A stretch of DNA of 64,000 nt from Bacillota bacterium (lineage in GTDB: Bacteria; Bacillota; Bacilli; Paenibacillales; NBRC-103111), in NCBI GenBank assembly GCA_023386955.1, contig JAEWIS010000060.1, positions 62,001 to 126,000 on the forward strand, in the 5' to 3' direction. The notes beneath the pieces were generated by a model. The model made no database searches and had not been told where the DNA came from. It was given only the letters and a program-made list of their open reading frames with translations. This document shows, piece after piece, positions 42,688 through 51,590 of this stretch. The first letter of the stretch is position 1. Each line of letters starts with the position of its first letter. Made by a program: the position numbers and the translations under genes.

Positions 42688-43056
42688 ATGGCCTACCGGA
42701 TCGCCGTCGGCACAAGCGACGAAGTGGAGATTGACCAGCATTTTGGCAGCAGCAGACAATTTGTAGTGTATGAAATTTCGGGGGACGGCGCCATTACCCG
42801 GCTGGAGGCGCGGCGTAATGAGACGGACGGGGTGATGGGGCATCATCAGGAGGACCGTCTGCGCCGGACCGCAGCCTTGATTGAGGATTGCGGCCTGGTC
42901 CTCGTGAGCCACATCGGTCCGGGTGCTGTCAATCTCCTGAAGCAGATGGGCATCGATGCCCAGATCGGCGAGGGGCCGGTTGATGCGGCGCTGGCCAAGC
43001 TCCTGCGTTTCCGCAAACGGTTTATGGGCGGGCGGCAGGAATCCACAGAGGAATGA
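42688..43056 (+). CDS. NifX/dinitrogenase iron-molybdenum cofactor domain protein
   Basis: The 122-residue protein is a single Nif11-unrelated, NifB/NifX-type RNase H-like domain: YRIAVGTSDEVEIDQHFGSSRQFVVYEI, GHHQEDRLRRTAALIEDCGLVLVSHIGPGAVNLLKQMGI and the closing EGPVDAALAKLL. The family includes NifX, NafY and stand-alone proteins of unknown role. No other nitrogen-fixation genes are in view. AGGAGAGAG precedes the ATG. It lies just upstream of exoA. Confidence 0.83.
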   Translation: MAYRIAVGTSDEVEIDQHFGSSRQFVVYEISGDGAITRLEARRNETDGVMGHHQEDRLRRTAALIEDCGLVLVSHIGPGAVNLLKQMGIDAQIGEGPVDAALAKLLRFRKRFMGGRQESTEE

Positions 43057-43078
43057 CAACAAAGGAGCCAGAGTATAT

Positions 43079-43840
43079 ATGAAGCTGATGTCTTGGAATG
43101 TAAACGGCCTGCGGGCTTGTATCAATAAAGGGTTTATGGACCGGTTCCAGGAGGCGGATGCGGATATTTACTGCCTGCAGGAAACCAAGCTCCAGGAGGG
43201 GCAGATCGAGCTGGACCATGGGGAGGCGTACGGGCAATACTGGAATTATGCGGTGAAAAAAGGCTACTCCGGAACGGCTGTATTTACCCGCGTCCGGCCG
43301 CTTACCATCCGGTACGGGCTGGAGGCGGATGAAGAGCCTGAGGGCCGTGTGCTGACCCTTGAATTCGAAGCGTTTTACCTGGTGAATGTCTATACGCCCA
43401 ACGCCCGCAGGGACCTCTCCCGGCTGCCCTTCCGTATGGAGTGGGAGGACCGGTTCCGGGCTTACCTCATGCAGCTGGACAAGCATAAGCCTGTGGTGGT
43501 ATGCGGGGACATGAACGTGGCCCACCAGGAGATCGACATCAAGAATGCCAAGTCCAACCGGGGCAATTCGGGCTTTACGGATGAGGAGCGGGAGAAGATG
43601 ACGCTGCTTCTGGAGTCCGGCTTTGTGGACACCTTCAGGCTGCTTCATCCGGACAAGCAGGACGCCTATTCCTGGTGGTCCTACATGCCGAAGGTCAGGG
43701 AGCGCAACGTAGGCTGGCGGATCGACTATTTCCTGGTGTCCGAGCGGCTGTCCTCCAAGGTGAAGGAGGCCTTCATCTGCCCTGAGGTAATGGGTAGCGA
43801 CCATTGTCCCGTAGGGCTGGTGCTGGAGGTAGAGGCATGA
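43079..43840 (+). CDS. exoA: Exodeoxyribonuclease III / AP endonuclease
   Basis: The 253-residue Mg-dependent base-excision repair nuclease cuts at abasic sites. All family motifs are present: SWNVNGLRA, LQETK with metal-binding Glu35, YTPNA, CGDMNVAH, the W-rich recognition segment YSWWSYMP and the catalytic GSDHCPV. Length matches B. subtilis ExoA (252). AAAGGAGCC lies upstream of ATG 43079. Its stop overlaps the next start (ATGA), so it may be coupled to the hybrid kinase gene, an odd pairing with no evident link. Confidence 0.95.
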   Translation: MKLMSWNVNGLRACINKGFMDRFQEADADIYCLQETKLQEGQIELDHGEAYGQYWNYAVKKGYSGTAVFTRVRPLTIRYGLEADEEPEGRVLTLEFEAFYLVNVYTPNARRDLSRLPFRMEWEDRFRAYLMQLDKHKPVVVCGDMNVAHQEIDIKNAKSNRGNSGFTDEEREKMTLLLESGFVDTFRLLHPDKQDAYSWWSYMPKVRERNVGWRIDYFLVSERLSSKVKEAFICPEVMGSDHCPVGLVLEVEA

Positions 43841-46800
43841 CAGAGCAGGCAGCGGGAACCCGTACGAAAGGGGGACGCCTCCGTCAGAGCCAGTTCGCTA
43901 TGCTGAAGCTGATGGGCGTCCTTTTTCTGGCGGGACTCCTGCTGTATGCGTACCAGGCCATTACGGCGCCTCATGACCGCCCGCAGGCGGCGGACGGTGT
44001 GCTGGATGCGGGGAGCTGGGATTTTGCCGGAGAAGGGCCGATTCCCTTGTCGGGTGAATGGATGTTCTATCCGGGTCTCCTGACACCGGAGGACTTCCGC
44101 CGCAATCCCGAGCTTGCCGGGCAGGGGATGCGGGTCCGGCTTCCTGGGAATTGGGACAGCTACATGACCGAGAATGGTGTGAGTGGAATAGGTGCAGGCA
44201 CCTACCGGCTGGAAATCAAGCTCCGGGACTCGGGTATGTACGGGCTGCGGATGAAGAAGGTGAGGTTGTCCAGCAAGGTTTTTCTGGGCGGGGAATATCT
44301 GGGCGGCACCGGAGAAACGGCGGATAATGAGAGGGATTTTGTGCCCAGCAATCTCCCGTTTTATGGGGTGGGCAGGGGTGAGGCAGGCACCGCGGAGCTG
44401 TTGGTTCAGGTGTCCAACTACATTCTGATGACCAAAAACGGAATGAGCCAGGCGCCGGAATTCGGGCTTGCCGAGCAGGTGATGAACAACCGGGACCGCT
44501 CCCGTCTCGAGGATATGGCTCTGATTACGGCCATGCTGGTATTCGGCTTTTACTTCGCCGGGATGTTCCGGCAATGGCGGGAAGAACGCCATTATATGTA
44601 CCTGAGTCTTTTTTGCCTGTCGACGGGGTTCTTTTTCAGTATTGACAATGAAATTCTGGCAGCGCTTGTAGTGCCGCAATTGCCGTTTATCTGGCTGCAC
44701 AAGCTGCTGTTTATTCTGGCTGTATTATCCTTTTATTTCTTTATCCTGTACATGTCGAGCTTTCTTCAGGAAAGAGTGGGCATTATCCGGCGGGGGCTGC
44801 CCTGGATTCTGGCGGGCTATATCGGAATGGTGGTTCTCCTGCCCAATGAAGCGCTGCGGATGACCTTTTGGCCCAATCTGGTTTTCCAGGGCATTGCTTT
44901 TCTGGCGATCTTCTATCTGCTGTACCGGGGGTTTGCCCTCAGCTCTCCGGTGGCCTGGTATTTGGCGATGGTGGCGGTGTTTATGGCCGTTACGGCGGTC
45001 TCCGCCCAATTCCGTTACCAGATGGCCCGGGATAATGCCACTATTGCCATCCTGAGCCCGCTTCTGCTGGTGTTCTCCCAGGCGCTCTTGGCCAACTTCC
45101 GGGCCCAGCAGATTATGGACCGGAGCCGGAGGCTGTCGGAGCAGCTTCTGGAGTATGACAAGCAGAAGGACGAATTTCTCGCCCGGACCTCCCATGAGCT
45201 GCGGACACCGCTGCACGGGATGATCAACCTGTCCCAAATTTTGCTGGACGACCGGAAGGAGCCCCTGTCGGCGCCGCACCGGGAGCAGGTCCGTATGCTG
45301 AATCTGTCCGGCAGGCGTCTGGCCGATCTGGTGCAGGATATTATGGATTTGAACCTGATCCGCACAGGTGAAATCCGCATCCGCCGGACTGCGGTGGATC
45401 TGGGGCTGGCCGTGCGGCTTGTGCTGGATATGCTGTCAGTCTCCATGGTCAAAAAAAATGTGGAGCTGAAAAATGAGCTGGCTGACGATCTGCCTCTCTT
45501 GTATGCGGATGAGAACAGGCTGAAGCAGATTCTGCACAACCTGGCGGAGAATGCCCTCAAGTTTACGGAGCGGGGCTATGTGCGTATTTCCGCCCGTGCG
45601 GCAGACGGCATGATGGCTATATCGGTAGAGGATACCGGCTGCGGGATTCACGCCAAAGCCCTGGACCGGATCTTCCAGCCCTTCCAGCAGGCGGAGGAGA
45701 CGGGATGGAATCCCGGTGTAGGCTTGGGCTTGAGCATTACCCGCCAGCTCGTGGAGCTGCAGGACGGGACCATCACTGTCCGTTCGGAGCCGGGCATGGG
45801 GAGCTGCTTCACCTTCACGCTGCCCATCGCCCGTTCCTCTCTGCCTTATGCACGCACGCTCAGCGCCGGGGAAACGGAGTTTCCGGCTGCGGAGCTTCCG
45901 GACCGGCCCCGGACGGTGCGTTCGTTTGAGGCCGCGGGCAAGGAGGGACTGGTTCTCCTGGTGGACGATGAGGAGGCGAATCTGAAGGTGCTTATGGAGG
46001 TTGCTGCCTCCATGGGCTGGGGCTACAAGGCCTTCACCGGGGGCGCCGACGCCCTGGTCTGGCTGGAGGGGGCGGGCAGACCGGAGCTGGTGCTGCTGGA
46101 TCTCATGATGCCCGTTATCTCCGGGCTGGATATCTGCCGGGAGATCCGCAAGCGGTACAGCCATGCAGAGCTTCCCGTCCTGATGCTGACCGCCTCCGGG
46201 CGGCAGGAGGATGTGGTGGCCGCATTCGAGGCGGGCACCAACGATATCCTGCAGAAGCCCTTCGAGCTGGCGGAGCTCCGTGCCCGGGCCGAGTCGCTGC
46301 TGGCCATGAAGCGTGCCTCCCGGCATGCTGTCCGAAACGAGATGGAATATCTGCAGGCGCAGATTACGCCCCATTTTCTGTACAACAGCCTGAATTCCCT
46401 GATTGGTTTAAGCTACAAGGACCCGGACAAGCTCCGGGAAACCATCTACCAGCTGACTACCTATCTGCGCGCCAAATTCACCTACAGCTTCCAGCAGGAG
46501 AGGGTTCCGCTCCAGGAGGAGCTGGAGGTGGTCCGGGCGTATCTGGCCATCGAGCAGCTGCGGTTCGGAACCAGGCTTCAGGTGTCCATTGAGATTGATC
46601 CGGACACGGATTGTATGATGCCGCCGCTCTTGCTTCAGCCGCTGGTGGAGAATGCGGTCCGCCATGGCATCGGCCAGAAGCCCGAAGGCGGCACGGTCGA
46701 AATTCAAGTGAAGCGGCGGGGCGGCGGGACACGCTTCACCGTATCGGACAATGGGGCCGGAATGTCGGCGGACCGGCTTGAAACCACCAAGCTTGGCCAA

Positions 46801-46935
46801 ACGGCGGGAGTAGGCATCCGCAATGTTTCCCGCCGGCTGCAGATGCTTTACGGGGAACGCTTGTGGATCGAAAGTGTGCAGCATGAAGGAACTGTTTTCA
46901 CATTCCAGCTTCCGGAGGAGCCGTATATCTCATGA
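43837..46935 (+). CDS. Hybrid sensor protein with two kinase modules and a receiver
   Basis: The protein has 1,032 residues in this order: membrane helix (~20-38); extracellular 7TMR-DISM-type sensor (~45-210; PLSGEWMFYPGLL, YRLEIKL); seven-helix 7TM-DISM region (~225-430); HisKA with FLARTSHELRTPLHGM (His453); ATPase with NLAENALKFTERG and VGLGLSITRQL; receiver with Asp755 (LVLLDLMMPVISGL); a LytS-type His_kinase with QITPHFLYNSLNSL (His846); and a final ATPase (LLLQPLVENAVRHGI, GVGIRNVSRRLQ). A classical and a LytS-type kinase are thus joined by a receiver in one chain. It overlaps exoA upstream and its response regulator downstream. Confidence 0.9.
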   Translation: MTEQAAGTRTKGGRLRQSQFAMLKLMGVLFLAGLLLYAYQAITAPHDRPQAADGVLDAGSWDFAGEGPIPLSGEWMFYPGLLTPEDFRRNPELAGQGMRVRLPGNWDSYMTENGVSGIGAGTYRLEIKLRDSGMYGLRMKKVRLSSKVFLGGEYLGGTGETADNERDFVPSNLPFYGVGRGEAGTAELLVQVSNYILMTKNGMSQAPEFGLAEQVMNNRDRSRLEDMALITAMLVFGFYFAGMFRQWREERHYMYLSLFCLSTGFFFSIDNEILAALVVPQLPFIWLHKLLFILAVLSFYFFILYMSSFLQERVGIIRRGLPWILAGYIGMVVLLPNEALRMTFWPNLVFQGIAFLAIFYLLYRGFALSSPVAWYLAMVAVFMAVTAVSAQFRYQMARDNATIAILSPLLLVFSQALLANFRAQQIMDRSRRLSEQLLEYDKQKDEFLARTSHELRTPLHGMINLSQILLDDRKEPLSAPHREQVRMLNLSGRRLADLVQDIMDLNLIRTGEIRIRRTAVDLGLAVRLVLDMLSVSMVKKNVELKNELADDLPLLYADENRLKQILHNLAENALKFTERGYVRISARAADGMMAISVEDTGCGIHAKALDRIFQPFQQAEETGWNPGVGLGLSITRQLVELQDGTITVRSEPGMGSCFTFTLPIARSSLPYARTLSAGETEFPAAELPDRPRTVRSFEAAGKEGLVLLVDDEEANLKVLMEVAASMGWGYKAFTGGADALVWLEGAGRPELVLLDLMMPVISGLDICREIRKRYSHAELPVLMLTASGRQEDVVAAFEAGTNDILQKPFELAELRARAESLLAMKRASRHAVRNEMEYLQAQITPHFLYNSLNSLIGLSYKDPDKLRETIYQLTTYLRAKFTYSFQQERVPLQEELEVVRAYLAIEQLRFGTRLQVSIEIDPDTDCMMPPLLLQPLVENAVRHGIGQKPEGGTVEIQVKRRGGGTRFTVSDNGAGMSADRLETTKLGQTAGVGIRNVSRRLQMLYGERLWIESVQHEGTVFTFQLPEEPYIS

Positions 46936-48023
46936 TCAAGATCCTGGTAGTGGATGATGAGTGGATTGCTTTGGATATTTTGGAGATTCTGCTGGGGGAA
47001 ATTGATGGTGTGGCGCTGGTGGGCAAGTGTGTCCAGGTGAAGGAGGCGCTGGACACGGCGGCGGCGCAGCAGCCGGATCTGATCTTCCTGGATATTGAGA
47101 TGCCGGGGATGAGCGGCCTGGCCGCTTTCGAACGGTTCCGGGAGCTTTGTCCGGAGGCCGAGATTGTATTTATTACGGCCTATCAGCAATATGCGGTGAC
47201 AGCCTTCGATTTATCGGCGATGGATTATCTCCTGAAGCCTGTTTCCCGGGAACGTCTGGCGCGTACTGTCGAGCGGTACAAAACCCGGCGGGGGCAGGGG
47301 GGTTCCGAGTCGGAGGGCGGGATGCCTGAAGAGCACGGGCTCAGGGTCAAGGTGCTGGGCAGCCTGGAGGTGTATGGGGAGTCGGGAAGCCTGCTGGCGT
47401 GGCGGACCAAAAAAACCCGGGAGCTGTTCGCGTTTCTTCTGCATCAGAAGGGGCCGGTTTACCGGGACCGGATATTGGACAGCCTGTGGCCGGAGCATGA
47501 TCTGGAGAAGGCCCAGACCTTGTTCCATACCTCTCTCTACCAGCTGCGCCATACCTTGAAGCAGGGCGGTTACGGCCAGATGGTTTCCTTTGCCGATGAG
47601 CGTTACATGATGAGTCACGAGGACCTGCGCTGCGATGCGGATGAGCTGGAGCTGCTGCTGGCTTCGGACCGAAGCGGGAGCCGTGCTGCCGAAGCGCTGG
47701 CGCTGTACCGGGGTGACTACCTGGAGGAGGAAAGCTACGGCTGGGCGGAAACCAAGCGGTACAAGCTCCGCGCCTCATTCCTGGAGTATCTGAATCATGC
47801 GGCCGGGCAGGTAAAGGGGGGACGCAGGGAGGCGGTGCTGCGCAAGCGTATCGAACTGGAGCCGTATACCGACTCCCACTACCGGGATCTGCTGCTTCAT
47901 CTCCAGGAGCAAGGAAGCTCCGCAGCTATGGAGGAGCTGTACAGGCAGATGCGGGAGAAGTATATGGGGGAGCTGGGGCTGGAGCCCTCCCTTACGCTGA
48001 AGGAATTGCTGGAGGGCGTATAA
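46932..48023 (+). CDS. Response regulator with BTAD (SARP-like) output domain
   Basis: The 363-residue protein has a receiver (residues 1-~120; Asp8-Asp9 pocket, phosphoacceptor Asp54 in LIFLDIEMPG, Lys in YLLKPVSRERL). A winged-helix region follows at ~135-230 (RVKVLGSLEVYGESG, FLLHQKGPVYRDRILDSLWPE). A bacterial transcriptional activation domain fills ~235-360 (ALALYRGDYLEEESYGWAETKRYKL, RIELEPYTDSHYRDLLLHLQ). This build is known in Bacillota regulators paired with 7TM-DISM kinases. It is coupled to the hybrid sensor by an ATGA overlap and is almost certainly its partner. Targets are not evident. Confidence 0.9.
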   Translation: MIKILVVDDEWIALDILEILLGEIDGVALVGKCVQVKEALDTAAAQQPDLIFLDIEMPGMSGLAAFERFRELCPEAEIVFITAYQQYAVTAFDLSAMDYLLKPVSRERLARTVERYKTRRGQGGSESEGGMPEEHGLRVKVLGSLEVYGESGSLLAWRTKKTRELFAFLLHQKGPVYRDRILDSLWPEHDLEKAQTLFHTSLYQLRHTLKQGGYGQMVSFADERYMMSHEDLRCDADELELLLASDRSGSRAAEALALYRGDYLEEESYGWAETKRYKLRASFLEYLNHAAGQVKGGRREAVLRKRIELEPYTDSHYRDLLLHLQEQGSSAAMEELYRQMREKYMGELGLEPSLTLKELLEGV

Positions 48024-48057
48024 AGCAAGCGGGACCCCCGAGGGAGTCCCGCTTGCT
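48024..48057 (+). terminator. Terminator-like hairpin
   Basis: AGCAAGCGGGAC and GTCCCGCTTGCT form a 12-bp stem directly after the regulator stop. No T run follows on the plus strand, so termination efficiency is uncertain. Confidence 0.6.
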
Positions 48058-48105
48058 GAATGTCCGCAGACCTGAAACCGCCGGCTGCTTAGGCCACGCG
48101 TTTTC

Positions 48106-48546
48106 TTACATGTAAATCTGCTGCTGGGAGCTGCCTGTGCCCTGCTGAACTTGTTGGCCGAGCTTCTGCTTGGCGAACTGGAAGGCCTCCTGGCCGGACT
48201 TTTGGTAGGTTTGGATTTGCTTCTGGATCTCCTGGCCCTGAGCCGGGGAGGAAGCGTTGTACATGTTGTTTTGCTTCATGAGCGTATAGACCTGCCATTG
48301 CATGGTCAGGGTGCTGTTCAGGAGATCTGTAAAGATTTTGCGCAAGGAATCATCGCTGGATTCCGTGACGGCTGTTGCATATTCGCGGGCGGTCCGCTTC
48401 AGGTCGCAAAGGACGGTGTAGAGCCAATCCTTTTCGGGCAGAAGATTTTGGACGGCTTGCTGTTGCTGTTGTTGCTGCTGTTGCTGATGCTGCTGTTGCA
48501 TGAACTGATCCTGGTTGAATTGACCGTATTGATTTTGCTGATGCAT
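48106..48546 (-). CDS. CotF-like spore coat protein with poly-Gln tract
   Basis: The 146-residue protein has a Gln-rich N-terminus, including an uninterrupted run of ten Gln (~21-30) coded by CAA/CAG. A helical coat-F domain follows at ~35-135 (LPEKDWLYTVLCDLKRTAREYATAVTESS and LRKIFTDLLNSTLTMQWQVYTLMKQNNMY). These match the CotF family of coat proteins, which have a ferritin-like fold. AAGGAGGAG precedes the ATG. It is transcribed with a smaller coat-like gene just upstream. Pairs of this kind are usual in Paenibacillus-type genomes. Confidence 0.85.
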   Translation of the reverse strand: MHQQNQYGQFNQDQFMQQQHQQQQQQQQQQAVQNLLPEKDWLYTVLCDLKRTAREYATAVTESSDDSLRKIFTDLLNSTLTMQWQVYTLMKQNNMYNASSPAQGQEIQKQIQTYQKSGQEAFQFAKQKLGQQVQQGTGSSQQQIYM

Positions 48547-48566
48547 CTTTTCTCCTCCTTCCGTGA

Positions 48567-48824
48567 TTAGTGTTGTTGTGTCATGCCGGTGAATTGCTGT
48601 TGATTGGCGTTGAATTGGCCGTTGGCGCTGTTCAGCCCTTGATGAAGGGCGTTCATCAGGGTGTGCAGGTGCTGCTCATGGGTTTGCACATGGGCTTGGC
48701 ACAGGCTGCGCACAGCCGGATTGGTGGTGATGGAGGCCGCGGCGGCGCATTGCTTGAGCATCAGTTCTTCATTGGACATGGAGTCTACGATGTACTCCAG
48801 CTCCTTGGCTGTAGGTGTTTGCAT
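48567..48824 (-). CDS. Small CotF-associated helical protein
   Basis: The 85-residue protein is mainly two helices (TAKELEYIVDSMSNEELMLKQC and VRSLCQAHVQTHEQHLHTLMNAL) with an Asn/Gln-rich tail. The pattern is like the N-terminal half of ferritin-like coat proteins. AAGGGAGG lies upstream of the ATG on the minus strand. It precedes the CotF-like gene by 20 bases. A CATACATAA sequence further upstream (minus strand, ~48882-48890) resembles sigma-E/K -10 elements, so mother-cell expression is plausible. Confidence 0.72.
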   Translation of the reverse strand: MQTPTAKELEYIVDSMSNEELMLKQCAAAASITTNPAVRSLCQAHVQTHEQHLHTLMNALHQGLNSANGQFNANQQQFTGMTQQH

Positions 48825-48941
48825 GTTTATCCTCCCTTCTGTATTGACCAGAACTTAAAATTCCCTTATTCAGGGAAATTATGTATGCAAGCCGGTACAG
48901 CTTCTTTTTTTGGGCAAAAAGATTCTGAAAGGAGTGTTAGC

Positions 48942-49370
48942 ATGAGCTACACGGATACGTTCATTACCGTTTCCCCTGATTGTCCGGTGGAGGAGTCTGT
49001 CCAGCCGCAGCCGAAGGGCGGGGTGAAAACCAAGCCATTGCTGGAGTTCGAGCTTCTGTCCGATCATCCTTACCGCTTTACGGAGAAGGACTTGATTTAC
49101 CAGGTGCATCTGCGGCATCAGGGGATACCGGAGGAGGAATGGCAGGAACGGGAGGGGGAAATCCGGGAGAAGCTGTTTGCCAAGTCCCATCCGTGTATGC
49201 GCGCCTCCATGCTCCCCAAAAAATACGGCTATGGGGTGCATTATGACCATGAGGGGAAAATCGCCATCTACGGTATGGAAACCTCCCGTTACTGTTCCTT
49301 TGCCGGGGGTGGAGAAGACGGGGTACGGGTGATTGCCGCTATGCGGAATAAGAAAAGCGGAGGCAGTTGA
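48942..49370 (+). CDS. DUF6157 family protein
   Basis: The 142-residue protein matches DUF6157: SYTDTFITVSPDCPVEESVQP, then LLEFELLSDHPYRFTEKDLIYQVH, HPCMRASMLPKKYGYGVHYDHEGKIAIYGMES-like segment and the closing VRVIAAMRNK. Function is unknown. GAAAGGAGTG lies upstream of ATG 48942; the frame continues open upstream through the coat genes but only as shadow. It is a single gene with a terminator after it, divergent from the coat pair. Confidence 0.83.
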   Translation: MSYTDTFITVSPDCPVEESVQPQPKGGVKTKPLLEFELLSDHPYRFTEKDLIYQVHLRHQGIPEEEWQEREGEIREKLFAKSHPCMRASMLPKKYGYGVHYDHEGKIAIYGMETSRYCSFAGGGEDGVRVIAAMRNKKSGGS

Positions 49371-49395
49371 GTTCAGGAGGGGTATAACAGCAAAC

Positions 49396-49428
49396 AAACC
49401 GTCAGGCCTTGGGCTTGACGGTTTTTTG
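49396..49428. terminator. Terminator between convergent genes
   Basis: AACCGTCA pairs with TGACGGTT and a T6 run follows on the plus strand. A-rich sequence on the other side may let it serve the VTT gene too. Confidence 0.8.
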
Positions 49429-49452
49429 GGGTACATCCAGCTTCCAGGTGCC

Positions 49453-50148
49453 TTAGTGGATGGTGGACGCTGTGTCGGCAACGGAGGCAGCGCGCTCTTC
49501 TGCGGCTTTGCGCTTGCGTCTTCTTCTCCGCACCCGCCACCCTGCAGCCGAAGCTGCGGCCAGAAGGAGCATAATGACGTACATATGCGGCTCGAACCTC
49601 ACCGACATGATTCCCAGGGGGACCAGTGCCAGCACAAAAATATAGATCATGTTGCCCAGCACGGTGGCGTAAAGGAAAGGCCGCATGCTGACGGAGCTGA
49701 GCCCCGCCGCCACATTGACCACGCTGGTAGGAACAAAAGGAAAGACTCTCCCGATAAACACCACCCAGAAGGCGTTGTCCTCGATGCGGTCCCGGAGAGA
49801 AGGCTTGAGCCACCGGGCGAAGAAATCCTGCAGCCAATACCGCGCCGCCCAAAAGGAAACCAAACCAGCCAGAATGCTGGTGGCCCAGCTCCAGAGGTAT
49901 CCGCCGGCGAAACCGAGAATGCTGACATTCATGGTAATCAGCAGGATAAACGGAATAACCGTAAATAAATTCTGGATAACCATCAAAAGCAGCATTAAAC
50001 CCAGAAACAGATACCGGCTGTTTTCCGAGACCTCCTGTCCGGCCTCAGGATCTCCGGACAACATACCCGTCACCAAATCCGAACGCCAAACTACAAGCAG
50101 GAGAGCGGCGATGAGAGCGAAAGAGACGATTTTGATCCATAGTTTCAT
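49453..50148 (-). CDS. VTT-domain (TVP38/TMEM64, DedA-like) membrane protein
   Basis: The 231-residue integral membrane protein has an N-terminal helix, then the VTT domain. The domain includes LGFAGGYLWSWATSILAGLVSFWAARY and the re-entrant segment VFIGRVFPFVPTSVVNVAAGLSSVSMRPFLYATVLGN, the strongest family signature. DedA/VTT proteins are lipid scramblases or transporters; undecaprenyl-phosphate recycling is known for some. The C-terminal tail is strongly basic (RRRRRKRK). It is a single gene. Confidence 0.88.
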   Translation of the reverse strand: MKLWIKIVSFALIAALLLVVWRSDLVTGMLSGDPEAGQEVSENSRYLFLGLMLLLMVIQNLFTVIPFILLITMNVSILGFAGGYLWSWATSILAGLVSFWAARYWLQDFFARWLKPSLRDRIEDNAFWVVFIGRVFPFVPTSVVNVAAGLSSVSMRPFLYATVLGNMIYIFVLALVPLGIMSVRFEPHMYVIMLLLAAASAAGWRVRRRRRKRKAAEERAASVADTASTIH

Positions 50149-50348
50149 TCCCGCAGCAGCCTCCTTATATACTCCTTTATATATACCCCGTCACCGGAAA
50201 AAATGGGCCTGTCCCTGTCTCAAAAAAAGTAGCGCTGATGATAAAATTATGTTACCTTATATAACAATAATCTCACACGCAGCTGTCGTCTGCAAGAATT
50301 CTGCCCATGTGGCAGAGACCATTCAACCGGTTGGAGGAGGCGGAAGGG

Positions 50349-51401
50349 ATGATGGAAACGGATAAGCAGCATGATTGGCTGTCTGAGCTCCCCATGGTGG
50401 ACCTGCATGTCCATCTGGACGGCTCCGTCCGGCCGCAAACACTGCGGGAGCTGGCCCGGGAGCAAGGCAGGCCCCTCTCCGGGGAGACGGATGCCCGTCT
50501 GCTCCAGTTGATGCAAATTGACGAGGGCTGCGCCAGTCTGGTGGAGTATCTGGGCAAGTTTGATTTTGTGCTGCCGTATCTTCAGACGGCTTCCGCCCTG
50601 GAACGGGTGGCCTATGAGACGGTGGTGCAATCGGCTCGCCATAACGGGCGTTATCTGGAGGTGCGTTTTGCCCCGCTGCTGCATACCCGCAGCGGGTTGA
50701 AGGCGGATGAGGTCATCGCCCACGTTCTGGTTGGACTGAAGCGGGGGGAGCGGGAGCTGGGCGTGACTGCCCGGGGGATCGCCATCTGCATGCGCCACCA
50801 TGGGCAAGGGGATAATCTGCAGGTTGTGGATGCGGCAGCGGATTACCGGAAGCGGGGGCTGGTGGCGGTGGATCTGGCAGGGGATGAAGCCCATTATCCG
50901 CCGCAGCTCCATGAGGAGGTATTCCGCCGTGCCGGGCGCTATGGGCTTCCGGTGACCATCCATGCCGGGGAGGCGGCAGGGCCGGAGAATATCGCAACGG
51001 CCGTCCACCGGCTGGGTGCCGCCCGCATCGGCCACGGCGTGCGCGCCCGGGAAAATCCGGAGGTGCTGAAGCTGGTCCGTGACGGAAGGATCCCCCTGGA
51101 GCTATGTCCCGTGAGCAATATCCAGACCAAGGCGGTATCCGCCTGGGAGCATTATCCGGTCCGGGAATATTTTGACCAGGGGCTTGTGCTGACCATCAAC
51201 ACGGATAATCCCACCGTATCGGGCACCAGTCTCCAGCGGGAGTATGCGGTGCTGACGGAACGCTTCGGCTTCGGCAAGGAGGAGGTGGCGGCCCTGATTA
51301 TGAACGGCGTACAGGCGTCCTTCCTGGAGAAGGAGGGCAAAGAGAAGCTGGCCCGGCAATTCCGGACCCGCTTCCGGGAGCTGGGCATCCGCGTGTCTTA
51401 G
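50349..51401 (+). CDS. add: Adenosine deaminase
   Basis: The ~350-residue zinc enzyme converts adenosine to inosine. Zinc ligands His20 and His22 are in MVDLHVHLDGS. The catalytic region HAGEAAGPENI carries the zinc His and active-site Glu, RIGHGVRA the next His, and TINTDNPTVSG the zinc/catalytic Asp. Length matches bacterial Add. GGAGGAGG lies seven bases upstream of ATG 50349. No purine riboswitch or purine gene is seen nearby. The terminator follows about 35 bases after the stop. Confidence 0.93.
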   Translation: MMETDKQHDWLSELPMVDLHVHLDGSVRPQTLRELAREQGRPLSGETDARLLQLMQIDEGCASLVEYLGKFDFVLPYLQTASALERVAYETVVQSARHNGRYLEVRFAPLLHTRSGLKADEVIAHVLVGLKRGERELGVTARGIAICMRHHGQGDNLQVVDAAADYRKRGLVAVDLAGDEAHYPPQLHEEVFRRAGRYGLPVTIHAGEAAGPENIATAVHRLGAARIGHGVRARENPEVLKLVRDGRIPLELCPVSNIQTKAVSAWEHYPVREYFDQGLVLTINTDNPTVSGTSLQREYAVLTERFGFGKEEVAALIMNGVQASFLEKEGKEKLARQFRTRFRELGIRVS

Positions 51402-51436
51402 GCTAGGGAGGGATAATTCGTGTTCCGATATGGATG

Positions 51437-51471
51437 AAGCATGTTTCCGGTGACGGGGCATGCTTTTTTTG
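51437..51471 (+). terminator. Terminator of the adenosine deaminase gene
   Basis: AAGCATG pairs with CATGCTT and a T7 run follows. Confidence 0.85.
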
Positions 51472-51590
51472 CGCTTTGGATGCAGCTTTCCTTAGTGGTG
51501 GCCACCGGTTGAGGTTTTCTATCCGGCTGGTTTGTGTTACCATTTTAATAAAATGGAACGGCTGTTGGACGCACATAAGGAGGAATGACC

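Noticed and set aside
50150..50348. Purine riboswitch upstream of adenosine deaminase
   Set aside because: The conserved loop and junction sequences of the purine aptamer are not seen.
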